A stretch of DNA of 64,000 nucleotides from Macrococcoides caseolyticum (GCF_021366795.1 NZ_JAHCPS010000001.1:248001-312000), one strand, 5' to 3'; shown: positions 7,757 to 17,221, counted from the stretch's first letter. A program made the numbers and translations. Notes: generated by a model not told the origin, from the sequence alone.

Positions 7757-10138
7757 TTATTCCTTATAAAGAATAATCTTAGCAGAAGATTTATCTTTAG
7801 ATTCACCAACAACTTTTACTTTCAAGCCATGCTGAGGTAAAATTTTACCAGCATGTGGCTGTGATGGATTCGTGTAATCTAACTGGTCATCAAATAATGG
7901 ATGAGCAACTAATGATTGATCGACAAGTGACGTGTCTGCATCAAGATTAACACTCAATGGTGCTTGTTTTGTTAAACTAAATGCAGCATCATGCATTTGC
8001 CACTGTGTTGAAGCGACGCCAGCATCATTTCCTTCCCAGAATAATGCATTCTGATCTGCATCCACAATGCCTACAAATCCTTCTCCAGGGTGTTTTCCGA
8101 CATGATTATCTGTAAATGATTCATCGACATATTCAACGATTAGTCCAGGATTATAACTTAAGAAACCATCTCCTCGTTTAATATGGGCTAATCCACTATC
8201 AATATTATTGTGACTTCTCCACTGTAATAAGTAATAGTTTTTACTGTACTTCTTACCATCTGAAACCTCAAAACCGTTAAAATCAAATTTTGGGTTATCT
8301 TCAGCACCATCTTCGAGGACAACTTTACCATCTGCTGTCACTTTTAAATTATCTAAATATAAGCCAGGTGCAATATAACCAGCATCTGTTTTATATAGTA
8401 CACGTAAATGAACTTTTTTACCTGCGTACTGATCGAGATTAAACTGTGCATTTACAAAACCATCACTTGTACCATCAATACCATTCCCCATATTGGCGCC
8501 ACTATTTTCAGGGTCATCATTGTTTGTAATGTTACCTGCTAGATTTGTCCAATTTTCTCCATCTGTTGATGCTTGAACATATGCATAATCATAGCCTTTT
8601 TCAATATCATACCATGCATCAAATGTGAAATTTGCCGACTTAGCATTCGTTAAATCAACCGTAGTTGATAATGTTGTATTTAAATCATTATCAGAACCAC
8701 TATGATATAATTTATCTCCTGTCTTAGGTGTTACAACATTGGTTACTTTATCTGGTAATGTTACTTTGACAGCATCATTATTAGTACCTTTTGTCGTCGC
8801 TTCATCAATTAAGAATTCCTGTGGCGTACTAGTAATGTCTTTAATATCGACCTCACTACCTGTTTGCCAGTTTCCACCATGATAATCTTGTAATAATTCT
8901 TTCATATACGGATCAAAACCAGAAGGCTCAGTCCCCGGAATACGACCTGCCCAGCTACCACTCGACATAATTGACCAGAATGATACAGGTTCACCCTTAC
9001 CAGAGTATATCGTATCGTATTCATCTGGTAATCCTAAATCATGACCAAACTCATGAGAGAATACACCTGCTGCACCGTCTTCTGGCTGAATCGTGTAATC
9101 AATAACAGCGAGTTTACCACCAAAGGCATCAACACCAGACTTTGTTCCTGGAATCGTATACGGCTCACCTTGTGCGTTAAAATCTAAACTCCAGCGGTGA
9201 CTCCAAATCGCGTCACTACCTAAGCGTCCACCACCAGCATCCTCACCCGGCGATGCATGTATAATCATCACGTGATCTACAATACCGTCTTTCTCATTTA
9301 ACACGCCATCACCATCTAAATCATATCTATCCCATGCGTCATATTCATCTAAATTAACATTAGGATCTTTCGCAGCTGCTTCCAGTGCTTCTTTTACAAG
9401 TTCTTTCGGTCTGATATCATTTCCGTTAGCATCTGGATAATTACCACCGTAATATGCCGCTTCATGCTTTGCAGTATACCAGCCATGCACCTCTCCTTCT
9501 ATTGCATAACTTCCGCCTGACTGATTGTTATAATACTTTTGCATACTTACTAGTGTTTCACCATTTGGACCTTCATAACCATTTGGATTAAATACCATGT
9601 CCTGGAAGTGACTCATCGGGTAATCTTCATAGAACATATCCGTTTCTTCTTTCGTAATTGTAGAGTTTTTATAATCCGGGAAATCAATTGCTAATAACAA
9701 TACTTTATCTGTACGCTTATCACCAGAATATCCTTCAGGAACGACCGATTTAATATTTTTAGTATGGCCTAACTTTTTACCTTTCCCTTTATTATATTTA
9801 TTTTGAGCATTTTTAATGTTTTTCTTATCTGTTATTTTATTATATTTCTTTTCAAAAGCACCTTTATTCTTAACCACTTTATTGGATTGTTCATGCTTTT
9901 GTTTCAGAAATTTTTGTACCGCTTTTTCTGCTTCTTGACGCGATGCTGTTTTAGAGAGTTTACCTTCTTTTTGAAGCATTTGTATTAATCGTTCTTCATT
10001 GGCAACACCAGCGTCGAAATTTGAACCCGTAATGGTTGGTATCTTAGTATCAGCATGCGCTGCCCCACTTGTTAATCCTAAACTGGAAATACCTAAAGAT
10101 AATGCTAAAAGAGATGAAAATAATTGTTTTTTCCTCAT
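7757..10138 (-). CDS. Secreted M6-family metalloprotease (immune inhibitor A-like)
   Basis: A 793-residue secreted zinc protease. The signal peptide (residues 1-29) ends in GAAHA before DTK. A charged propeptide-like region follows. The catalytic domain has HEFGHDLGLPDEYD with zinc ligands His362 and His366 and catalytic Glu363, then SFWSIMSSGSWAG, the M6 met-turn region. A DxDGDG-type calcium loop (DRYDLDGDGVLNEKDG) lies before it. Beyond the protease domain comes a beta-rich domain (about 480-620) like that in Bacillus InhA, then a C-terminal segment. Bacillus InhA cleaves host antibacterial peptides and other secreted proteins. The gene has GGAGG before its ATG and its own promoter and terminator. 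Confidence 0.92.
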   Translation of the reverse strand: MRKKQLFSSLLALSLGISSLGLTSGAAHADTKIPTITGSNFDAGVANEERLIQMLQKEGKLSKTASRQEAEKAVQKFLKQKHEQSNKVVKNKGAFEKKYNKITDKKNIKNAQNKYNKGKGKKLGHTKNIKSVVPEGYSGDKRTDKVLLLAIDFPDYKNSTITKEETDMFYEDYPMSHFQDMVFNPNGYEGPNGETLVSMQKYYNNQSGGSYAIEGEVHGWYTAKHEAAYYGGNYPDANGNDIRPKELVKEALEAAAKDPNVNLDEYDAWDRYDLDGDGVLNEKDGIVDHVMIIHASPGEDAGGGRLGSDAIWSHRWSLDFNAQGEPYTIPGTKSGVDAFGGKLAVIDYTIQPEDGAAGVFSHEFGHDLGLPDEYDTIYSGKGEPVSFWSIMSSGSWAGRIPGTEPSGFDPYMKELLQDYHGGNWQTGSEVDIKDITSTPQEFLIDEATTKGTNNDAVKVTLPDKVTNVVTPKTGDKLYHSGSDNDLNTTLSTTVDLTNAKSANFTFDAWYDIEKGYDYAYVQASTDGENWTNLAGNITNNDDPENSGANMGNGIDGTSDGFVNAQFNLDQYAGKKVHLRVLYKTDAGYIAPGLYLDNLKVTADGKVVLEDGAEDNPKFDFNGFEVSDGKKYSKNYYLLQWRSHNNIDSGLAHIKRGDGFLSYNPGLIVEYVDESFTDNHVGKHPGEGFVGIVDADQNALFWEGNDAGVASTQWQMHDAAFSLTKQAPLSVNLDADTSLVDQSLVAHPLFDDQLDYTNPSQPHAGKILPQHGLKVKVVGESKDKSSAKIILYKE

Positions 10139-10179
10139 TGTTCAGCCTCCAATTGATTAAAATAAAATAACTTAAAAAT

Positions 10180-10208
10180 ATTATCTTCTAAATTTTCAGA
10201 ATTGTAAA
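10180..10208 (-). promoter_or_regulatory. Promoter of the larger M6 protease gene
   Basis: On the minus strand, TTTACA and GATAAT are separated by 17 bases. The -35 side carries TTTACAATTCTGAAA, a 15-base word also found upstream of the pit operon (57036-57050). Confidence 0.6.
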
Positions 10209-10277
10209 TATTTTTATATTTTTTTCATATTACAAGTTTGTAACAAGAACGCATGCAACGACACTATCAGAAATGTA

Positions 10278-10308
10278 AAGAGGATGAAACATGTTGTTTC
10301 ATCCTCTT
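10278..10308 (-). terminator. Terminator after the smaller M6 protease gene
   Basis: A 14-bp stem (AAGAGGATGAAACA with its complement) around a three-base loop. The T run on the minus strand is short, so strength is uncertain. Confidence 0.7.
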
Positions 10309-10330
10309 CCTAAAAGTGCATTTAAACGCA

Positions 10331-12034
10331 TTATTTATATATACTTATTCTACCGACTGTACCGTCTTTATTCTGACCTTCTACTTTAATTTTAATACCT
10401 AATTGTGGCAATATTCTGCTGCTATCAGGTACTAACATTTTATCTCTTGCTGCAACCGTATAACGTTTATCCGTAAATAAAGTAACAGGTTTTGTTGACT
10501 TCTTCTTGAAGAAATAATTCTTAGACGGATTATATTGTCCGTGGCTTCTTGTATTAAATGGTGCATCAAAGATTTGTGTATCCGTCATAGGTACAAATCC
10601 ATCAGGTGTTGTAATATTCGATGGACTTGAATCAACTACACCCACTAAACTTTTACCGAAATGTTTCGATAAGTTTGCATTATCCGGATACATTTCATTG
10701 ACATACCAAATTAATAAACCTTTTCCGTAATGATTCATCCCAAATGGGTCTTTAATATGTGATAAACCTTTATCGATACCTTTATGAGAACGCCACTCAA
10801 GTAAATAATACTGATTGTATCGTTTTATCTTACCATTTTTACTCTTTTTCAGTATTTGAGGTAAATTTATTTTTACAACATCATTATTGACACCTTTAAT
10901 GCTTGCCTGATCTAAAAGATAGTAGCGTTTCTTTTTAGAAATATGTTTATAATCCAGCTCACTGCCTTGTAGCCAGTTCCCCCCGTAGATTTGTTGTAAA
11001 TCTGACTTAGCAAGCGGGCTTAAGCCAACAGGTTCCATTCCAGGTATAACACCTGCATCTGCACCGTAACTCATAAGTGACCAGTATCTCACTGGTTCAC
11101 CTGCATGATTGTTTGCATTCGGTGCAGTATCATATTCATCGATTAGCCCGAGCATATGGCCAAATTCATGGGCAAATGTACCTACAGTACTGTCTTCTGC
11201 CAAAATACCATATTCAGCAATACCGAGACGCTTTTTATAGAATTTTGAATTTTTACTGTATGTCCCAGGAATTGATTTAGGGTTACCAGTTTTAGAAAGT
11301 GCAACTTCTGAAACATGCTCCCAAATTGAATCTTGCAGGAACTTACCGCCACCCTCGCTCTCTCCGATACCACTAAATACAACGACAAATTTATCAATGA
11401 TACCGTCAGGTTCATTCATTTTGCCATCCTGATCTAAGTCATAATAATCATATTGATCATAACGATTCATATTAATATTTTTATCTTTAGCAACATGTGT
11501 TGCTGCTTCCATAATCAATTCAGATACTTTAGCATCCTCGTTATGGCCATAATAATTCAATGGATGTTTCGCACGATACCATCCTGATACTTGACCTTGC
11601 AATGTTAAGCTATTACCCGAAACTTTCTGATAGTAAGTCTTTAGTGAATTATATTTCTTATTATCCGGGCCAGTAAAAGTGTCTCCAAAGAATAATTGAT
11701 TGTAATAAGCTTTATTATAAACTTTGCGATAGTTCGATGTTTCATTTCTCAATAATGTTGATGCTTTGCTATTACTGAAGTCCATCATAACCACGAGTAC
11801 ATTTTCTTTCATCGTTTTTCCACGATAAATTCTTGGTTTAAATGCTGGTACTTTATTTGTTGTTGTTGTTTTTGAACGTAATACAGTTGGATTGACCTTT
11901 ATCTTATCTGTATTATCATATTTTATTTCAGCGCTTGTCTTAGGTGGTTGAGACGTTGTCGCAGATACTACACCTGCAGGTAATAATAATGCAGTCATGC
12001 AAACTATCGACAATGTTTTTGTAATTTTTAACAC
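10331..12034 (-). CDS. Secreted M6-family metalloprotease, short form
   Basis: A 567-residue paralogue of the neighbouring M6 protease. The signal peptide is MLKITKTLSIVCMTALLLPAGVVSA. The active site is HEFGHMLGLIDEYD, with His289 and His293 as zinc ligands and Glu290 as the catalytic base, followed by RYWSLMSYGADAG. A calcium loop (YYDLDQDGKMNEPDG) is kept. Compared with the neighbour it lacks the roughly 140-residue beta-rich insert after the protease domain, which accounts for the smaller size. The start is GTG with site AGGTAGAGAT that overlaps the stop of the upstream lipoprotein gene, so the two are coupled. The substrate is unknown. Confidence 0.9.
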   Translation of the reverse strand: MLKITKTLSIVCMTALLLPAGVVSATTSQPPKTSAEIKYDNTDKIKVNPTVLRSKTTTTNKVPAFKPRIYRGKTMKENVLVVMMDFSNSKASTLLRNETSNYRKVYNKAYYNQLFFGDTFTGPDNKKYNSLKTYYQKVSGNSLTLQGQVSGWYRAKHPLNYYGHNEDAKVSELIMEAATHVAKDKNINMNRYDQYDYYDLDQDGKMNEPDGIIDKFVVVFSGIGESEGGGKFLQDSIWEHVSEVALSKTGNPKSIPGTYSKNSKFYKKRLGIAEYGILAEDSTVGTFAHEFGHMLGLIDEYDTAPNANNHAGEPVRYWSLMSYGADAGVIPGMEPVGLSPLAKSDLQQIYGGNWLQGSELDYKHISKKKRYYLLDQASIKGVNNDVVKINLPQILKKSKNGKIKRYNQYYLLEWRSHKGIDKGLSHIKDPFGMNHYGKGLLIWYVNEMYPDNANLSKHFGKSLVGVVDSSPSNITTPDGFVPMTDTQIFDAPFNTRSHGQYNPSKNYFFKKKSTKPVTLFTDKRYTVAARDKMLVPDSSRILPQLGIKIKVEGQNKDGTVGRISIYK

Positions 12035-12038
12035 ATCT

Positions 12039-13568
12039 CTACCTCACTTTCATTATTTTTTCTTCAATGAATTGATTTTGAGTATAAATTTTAATTGTAA
12101 TTTGTTCAGTTGCTTCTCTTGCTATCTTACCATGAAAATAGCAATGAAAACGATTTTCTTTTCGTTTCATATCAAAGTATCGGGATTGACCGGGCGGTTT
12201 GCCATCAAACAGACCCACTTGTTCTCCATCTTCGTCTATCAATTCAATCGCAACTTGCTTGAGTTGTTTGTCAGAATCTATATCGATATTGAAATAGTCA
12301 TTTGGTGCAACAGATTGTGGATAGTTGACTGATATTTTGTATACATTCTTCTTAATTTGTGTATCTTTTAGCGACGAATCTTGTTTTTCTTTATCATTAT
12401 TTTGTGATTGAACTTTCGTATCTGACTTACCAAAGCTACCTTCTTCAAATGTAGCAGGATCATACCATTTATAATCATGACCAGGCGTTCCCCAAGGTTC
12501 TCTTTTAGGTTCTGTTGATTGCGATGGCACTTCAAATGACTTTACAGGCGTCACTGGATCAAGCGTCACCTTTCCCTTCAAGTTATCATAGTCTTCTTGT
12601 TTGACCATCCATTTCACTAAATTTTGCAATAGCCTTTGATGATCTTTTTCCCGAATACCATTATACGTATTTTTCTTCTCACCATTATCTTCTCGTACAT
12701 ACTTTGGGGTATCGTCTTCTACAATGGATGAATCACCAATAAACACTGCTTTACCTTTCCCTAACTTACTCACTGCAATAAATGCTCCTTCGTCTTTATA
12801 CCCTGTTGTATAAACGCCCTCATCTACTGCATGATTCCAGCGGTCTGATGCATCCAGACGTTCTGGATAAACAATACCGTGCGCGATTTCAGGATTTGTG
12901 ATGAGTATCGTACTACCAGCGTGCATATTAATTTGTTTCACACCATCTAGCAACCCAAATGCATTATCTTCATCATTCGTATTTAATACAACATCATCAA
13001 GTGCATTATATCGAAATCGCACACCAAACGTATCACTTAAATAATCACTTGAAGTAACACCTTTCATACGGTGAGATGCTATTTCATCGTGGCGCATCCC
13101 TTTAGTAATATCGTTAAACGCACCTCTTCTGTAACCATTAAAGATTTCTGAAGCATCGAATCGGTTTAAATTACGGTCGGCATTATAATGATCTGCAATC
13201 ATCATGACACTGCCACCCGACTTAACATAATCTTTTATGGCTTGTTGCTCTTTTTGTTTTAATGGAATATTCGGTTCCGGCATAATCAACGCTTTATAAT
13301 GCTTTAATGTATCCAGCGTGAGTTCATCATGGTAACCAGTAGATGTTGTTGTTAATCCGAGTTGATTGATATCTTCATTAAATGTAGAGAAGGCGCCATT
13401 AATTACCCAGTCCGCTTCTCCAGCTGTTACGCCATGTGCTGCATCAAATAGTATGTCAGCGGGTTGAGAAACTTTGTTGCTAGATTGATGATTATCATTT
13501 CGTTGACTTGTCTGCCCACACGAAGCAAGTAATAATCCTATTGTTAATAATCCTAGTATTTTTTTCAT
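12039..13568 (-). CDS. Lipoprotein with glutamine-amidotransferase-like domain
   Basis: A lipoprotein of about 509 residues: short signal ending LLLASC, with the cysteine lipidated. Residues about 35-330 resemble a ThuA/class-I-amidotransferase-like fold (ILFDAAHG at the start, ALIMPEPNIPL, VKSGGSVMMIADHY, GKAVFIGDSS), with no evident catalytic Cys. The rest is a charged linker and a beta-rich C-terminal domain. Function unknown. The longest frame adds four residues, but GAGGA is placed for the ATG used here. It lies four bases before the short M6 protease gene, suggesting joint expression and perhaps a role at the cell surface with the protease. Confidence 0.7.
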   Translation of the reverse strand: MKKILGLLTIGLLLASCGQTSQRNDNHQSSNKVSQPADILFDAAHGVTAGEADWVINGAFSTFNEDINQLGLTTTSTGYHDELTLDTLKHYKALIMPEPNIPLKQKEQQAIKDYVKSGGSVMMIADHYNADRNLNRFDASEIFNGYRRGAFNDITKGMRHDEIASHRMKGVTSSDYLSDTFGVRFRYNALDDVVLNTNDEDNAFGLLDGVKQINMHAGSTILITNPEIAHGIVYPERLDASDRWNHAVDEGVYTTGYKDEGAFIAVSKLGKGKAVFIGDSSIVEDDTPKYVREDNGEKKNTYNGIREKDHQRLLQNLVKWMVKQEDYDNLKGKVTLDPVTPVKSFEVPSQSTEPKREPWGTPGHDYKWYDPATFEEGSFGKSDTKVQSQNNDKEKQDSSLKDTQIKKNVYKISVNYPQSVAPNDYFNIDIDSDKQLKQVAIELIDEDGEQVGLFDGKPPGQSRYFDMKRKENRFHCYFHGKIAREATEQITIKIYTQNQFIEEKIMKVR

Positions 13569-13632
13569 CATATTCCTCATTAAAAAAGTGTCTTAATATA
13601 TATAAAATATACACTAACACACTTTTACTTTT

Positions 13633-13929
13633 TTATTTAGTTTTATAAGAAATAAGTCTGACCTTCACACGGTCTGATTTAAAATCAATTGTTGCATCTT
13701 TTGGTGTAGTGACTGTAACATCCGCACTATCATCAGATTCATTAAATTCATATGTAATCAAATAACTTTCAAATGACTGATCAAAATTTGGTTTTTGGGC
13801 TACTATACGCGACACATCGCCATACGAGTCCTTAACTGTATATCCAGTAATTGATTCAAGTTCACGTGCAATTTCAGAAAGCGTAAATGCCTTGCCTTCA
13901 ATTAACACGAATTTCTCCTCATGCATCAT
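13633..13929 (-). CDS. Small uncharacterised protein (98 residues)
   Basis: A 98-residue acidic protein with no signal peptide and no family that I recognise. Visible: an N-terminal strand, a helical stretch TLSEIARELESITGY, then alternating strands ending VKVRLISY. The site GGAGGCGGTT before ATG ATG is strong, so it is real. It lies between two lipoprotein genes on the same strand and could belong to the same transcript. Confidence 0.6.
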   Translation of the reverse strand: MMHEEKFVLIEGKAFTLSEIARELESITGYTVKDSYGDVSRIVAQKPNFDQSFESYLITYEFNESDDSADVTVTTPKDATIDFKSDRVKVRLISYKTK

Positions 13930-13981
13930 AACCGCCTCCGTTCTTTTTGACTTTATTCCCTATTTACGACAAATGCAAACA

Positions 13982-14887
13982 TTATTTTATCGTCAACATA
14001 TCAGATTGCGTATTTGCAATATTAGACATATCTTTAGTCTGTGCTACGCCACCTTTAATATAGAAATTTGCCTTGCCCCCTGCTAACACTTGATAATCAT
14101 CTTTACTTATGGCCATTGATTTATAACTGATTGTTTTTTCTTTAGGTGCATATTCATTATAATGTGATTTGCTTTGTTTCATATTGTTTTCCTGAAGTTC
14201 AGTTGGGATAAACGATGCAAATTCTGAGAACACTTTTCTATCGCCTAAGTTTAACACACCAATATTGTTATAGTATAGGGGCGTATTGGATGTATTTTCA
14301 GCTGTAACTTCATACATCATGACATATCCTTCAGTTTGTCCGTTAAATAATACAACCTGATCTTTAGGCATATCGGTCACTTTGAATAATTCAATGCGAT
14401 TTACGGAAATGTTCATACCATTTTCCTGATAGTTTAACCCTACATCTTTCAATGATTTTATCTGCTTTACTTTACCATGCGTGCTCGCTTCAATCGTGTT
14501 CGGCATTACCTGCTGTTTTCTTAATTTATCTGATTTCTGTGCCATTGCATCACGCAATTTTTGCTCTTTCGCTGCTTTTTCCTGTGCGATTTGCTTATTA
14601 CGCTTTGCTATCGCTTCCTGTTTTTTCTTTTCTTCTTCTTCACGTTTAATTTGTGCTTTAATTTCTTCTTCTTTTTCTTTTTTGAGTTGATCCAGAACAG
14701 CTTGTTTATCTTTTATTTCTTCATCTAATTTTTTATTGTCTTCCTTTAATGATTGATATTCTTTTTCAGTTTTGGCTTTTTGCTTTTTTAATTGTTCTAT
14801 ATCTTTTTTCAATGCGCCTGTATCGTCACTGGCGCAACCAGTTAAAAATAAAGCACCTGAAATCGCGAGTAACGCAACATTTTTCAA
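13982..14887 (-). CDS. Coiled-coil lipoprotein
   Basis: A 301-residue lipoprotein with lipobox LTGC (Cys18). A long coiled coil (about residues 27-125) is dominated by Lys and Glu (KKEKEEEIKAQIKREEEE), followed by a C-terminal globular domain of about 150 residues with strands such as VVLFNGQTEGYVMMYEVTAENTS, resembling the DUF4352/DUF5068 type of extracellular beta-sandwich. Function unknown. The coil would lift the domain away from the membrane. It is the first gene of the secreted block that ends with the M6 proteases. Confidence 0.72.
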   Translation of the reverse strand: MKNVALLAISGALFLTGCASDDTGALKKDIEQLKKQKAKTEKEYQSLKEDNKKLDEEIKDKQAVLDQLKKEKEEEIKAQIKREEEEKKKQEAIAKRNKQIAQEKAAKEQKLRDAMAQKSDKLRKQQVMPNTIEASTHGKVKQIKSLKDVGLNYQENGMNISVNRIELFKVTDMPKDQVVLFNGQTEGYVMMYEVTAENTSNTPLYYNNIGVLNLGDRKVFSEFASFIPTELQENNMKQSKSHYNEYAPKEKTISYKSMAISKDDYQVLAGGKANFYIKGGVAQTKDMSNIANTQSDMLTIK

Positions 14888-15037
14888 GTTAATCCCACCT
14901 TCATTATACTAGCCTCTATTTTAACATATAATATAATATTCGTATGTTTTAAACATCCTTATTCATACGAATTCTTTGCATTATTCTCCACAATAAAGAA
15001 CAATAGAATTAAATCAAAAAAAATGAGGCGATGAACA

Positions 15038-15544
15038 ATGAAATATAAAATTTTACATAGTCCAGTTTCTAACAATACTCCCAATCATATGATATTACCA
15101 GTCATTATTTATCAGGATATTAATGCAGATTTCAAGACTTTATTTACACAACATCATTGGCACGGAATTTGGACTGGTAGTGTATTTGATTATCACCATT
15201 TTCACCCTGACACACATGAAGTATTAGGTGTTTTATCCGGAGAGGCGACATTAATGATTGGTGGCGATCTTGGCAGTAAAATCACTGTAAAAAAGGGTGA
15301 TGCACTACTCTTATCTGCTGGCTACGGTCATCGTTTAATTGAAGCACGCTCTGATTTCAAAGTGGTTGGTGCTTATCCAGAAGATCAATCCTTTCAAACA
15401 TTAACAAATTACGAATCCATTGATGCAATTAATCGTGTCATTAATGCTGTGAAATTACCAGAATTCGATCCGATTGAAGGTAATACTGGGGCCATGTTTA
15501 AAGAGTGGCATAATATTTATCACTGCGGGACTTACATTAAATAA
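15038..15544 (+). CDS. Cupin-domain protein (YjlB-like)
   Basis: A 168-residue single-domain cupin. Motif 1 contains the metal-binding histidines and glutamate (YHHFHPDTHEVLGVLSGEA), and motif 2 is LLLSAGYGHRLIE with the second His. The family resemblance is to B. subtilis YjlB, whose role is unknown. A metal-dependent isomerase, dioxygenase or sugar-binding role is possible, and none can be chosen. The ribosome site GAGGCGATGAAC precedes the ATG. It stands alone between the divergent lipoprotein gene and a bidirectional terminator. Confidence 0.82.
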   Translation: MKYKILHSPVSNNTPNHMILPVIIYQDINADFKTLFTQHHWHGIWTGSVFDYHHFHPDTHEVLGVLSGEATLMIGGDLGSKITVKKGDALLLSAGYGHRLIEARSDFKVVGAYPEDQSFQTLTNYESIDAINRVINAVKLPEFDPIEGNTGAMFKEWHNIYHCGTYIK

Positions 15545-15550
15545 TCATAC

Positions 15551-15602
15551 AAAAGGACAAATGTACTTGGCCTTCTTTAATGGCCATGCATTTGTCCTTT
15601 TT
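15551..15602. terminator. Bidirectional terminator between cupin and corA genes
   Basis: AAAAGGACAAATG pairs with CATTTGTCCTTTT, with a second inner stem TTGGCC/TGGCCA. A and T tracts occur on both sides. Confidence 0.88.
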
Positions 15603-15615
15603 ACATTATGCTGTT

Positions 15616-16563
15616 TTAAAACCATTTCTTTACTTTAAAGTAACCAATCATTACAACAGTAATACTAATCATCACGATCCAAACTGCTAAATAGCCGTAT
15701 TTCCAGTGAAGTTCCGGCATAAAATCAAAATTCATACCGTAAATACCTGCAAGAAGTGTCAGTGGCATAAAGATAACCGAATAAATGGTTAAAATCTTCA
15801 TAATATTATTCATTCTAAACGAGTTAAGTGAGATATAATTATCCCTGATATCAGCAGTCATCTCTCGCGAAGATTCAATCATCTCTACTTGTTTTATTAA
15901 ATGGTCATTAATATGGTGAAGGAAAATCTTTTGTTTCTTACTTAACGAAAGAACGCGACCTTCCAGCAATCGATAGACTAAATCTCTCATAGGTAAGACA
16001 GTTCTTCTGATTAATAATAAATCTTCTCTTAACTCGAATGTTTCATCAATTAAATTTTCAGTTGATATATTGACAGAATGGCGATCTTCAAAAGAAAACA
16101 CTTTATCTTCAAGATCGTAAACAAAGGGGAAGTAGTTATCAACAATAGCATCAAGTGTTTTATATAATACTTCATTTGTTGTCACTTTTTCGTTCGGTTT
16201 CTTATTCTGCATCGTCTTCCAGACTTTATCTACCTCTTCTGAAGCCTCTTTATGATAAGTCACAATAAGAGCGTCATTAATAAAGATATCAATTTCTTCA
16301 GGTTTCATAGTACGCAAATCAATGGCATGAAAGACAAAGAATAAATAATCGTCATACTCTTTATATTTCGGACGTTGACGAACTGTTGTAGCATCTTCAA
16401 TTGATAATGGATGAAAGTGAAAAAACTGACTTAATAACAAATTTTCTTCTTTAGTTGGCTCACTCATATCCACCCATAACCATTTCGGTGTGACCTCTAT
16501 ATCATACGGTGAGTTGCACGCATGTTGCGTATTAAATTCGTCAATATATAACGTTCTGATCAT
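15616..16563 (-). CDS. corA: CorA-family magnesium transporter
   Basis: A 315-residue CorA/MIT-family channel. The long N-terminal cytoplasmic alpha/beta domain (PLSIEDATTVRQRPKYKEYDDY) and helix are followed by two C-terminal membrane helices. The pore motif YGMNF sits at the end of the first (LLAGIYGMNFDFMPE), and the protein ends with the basic KVKKWF. The family forms pentamers and imports Mg2+, and some members carry Co2+ or Zn2+. The ATG used follows GAGGTGTAAC and lies one base after the stop of the upstream acetyltransferase gene, so they are coupled. Confidence 0.93.
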   Translation of the reverse strand: MIRTLYIDEFNTQHACNSPYDIEVTPKWLWVDMSEPTKEENLLLSQFFHFHPLSIEDATTVRQRPKYKEYDDYLFFVFHAIDLRTMKPEEIDIFINDALIVTYHKEASEEVDKVWKTMQNKKPNEKVTTNEVLYKTLDAIVDNYFPFVYDLEDKVFSFEDRHSVNISTENLIDETFELREDLLLIRRTVLPMRDLVYRLLEGRVLSLSKKQKIFLHHINDHLIKQVEMIESSREMTADIRDNYISLNSFRMNNIMKILTIYSVIFMPLTLLAGIYGMNFDFMPELHWKYGYLAVWIVMISITVVMIGYFKVKKWF

Positions 16564-16564
16564 G

Positions 16565-17008
16565 TTACACCTCAATTGTTTTAATCATTCTCTTACTATT
16601 TTTCACTCGGTGATAGCCTAACTTCTCATTTAAAGAAATCATCGCACGGTTATTGTCATCTACGTCACTATAAATGGCATAGATATGATGTGCGCGTGCA
16701 ATTGATTCTACATAACGCTTTAATTGCGTCGCATAACCATGCTGTCTGTAGGATGGCGCTACATAAGTAGATTTTATATGCATTGCGTCAGCTAAATGTA
16801 TCCATATAAAGGCGCATAACTGATGCCCATCTTCAATGACAATTATGCGATCATGCTTATGTGCCATCAGTAACTTGATAGACTCATAGCGTAACGCAAT
16901 ATCAAGTTGCGTCACTTTATATTCTGGCCGATAGCTTTTCGGAATGTTTTCATGGATTTCTGCGATGGTCTTTAACAATACAGTTTCTTTTATTGATATT
17001 TCTCTCAT
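16565..17008 (-). CDS. GNAT-family N-acetyltransferase
   Basis: A 147-residue acetyltransferase: KSTYVAPSYRQHGYATQL is the acetyl-CoA loop (motif A) and VDDNNRAMISLNEKLGYHRV is motif B with its Asn-x-Arg-Ala signature. Substrate unknown. The longest frame is 54 bases longer, but the site GAGGTGATGAT directly precedes this ATG. It is first in an operon with corA. Confidence 0.85.
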   Translation of the reverse strand: MREISIKETVLLKTIAEIHENIPKSYRPEYKVTQLDIALRYESIKLLMAHKHDRIIVIEDGHQLCAFIWIHLADAMHIKSTYVAPSYRQHGYATQLKRYVESIARAHHIYAIYSDVDDNNRAMISLNEKLGYHRVKNSKRMIKTIEV

Positions 17009-17195
17009 ATCATCACCTCTACTATTGTACATGGATATGAGCGATATCTCCACAGTAAACAAGCAACTTTTGGCAATGCTTGAAGTACATATTACACCTG
17101 TTATATATAAAATATGCTATAATTCATATTGTACCATTACAGATAAACCCTTTATAAATAAGGCTTTTTGTTTTTTTAACCGTTTCCAAAAAATA

Positions 17196-17213
17196 ATGTG
17201 ATAAATTTCACGA
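17196..17213. promoter_or_regulatory. Rex- or ArcR/Crp-like operator upstream of pflB
   Basis: The 18-mer reads ATGTGATAAATTTCACGA. It keeps TGTGA-N6-TCAC, nine of ten bases of the Crp/ArcR consensus, and 15 of 18 of the Rex consensus TTGTGAAWWWWTTCACAA. It lies just upstream of the pflB -10 box. Confidence 0.6.
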
Positions 17214-17221
17214 AAAGGTGT

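Noticed and set aside
7757-10138. Plus-strand frames within the protease gene
   Set aside because: Antisense to a protein with signal peptide and active site, no ribosome sites, biased composition typical of reverse reading.
13585-13627. Possible terminator between the 98-residue gene and the lipoprotein gene
   Set aside because: The arms AAAAGTGT and ACACTTTT enclose a 27-base AT-rich loop and would be weak. It may equally be promoter DNA.
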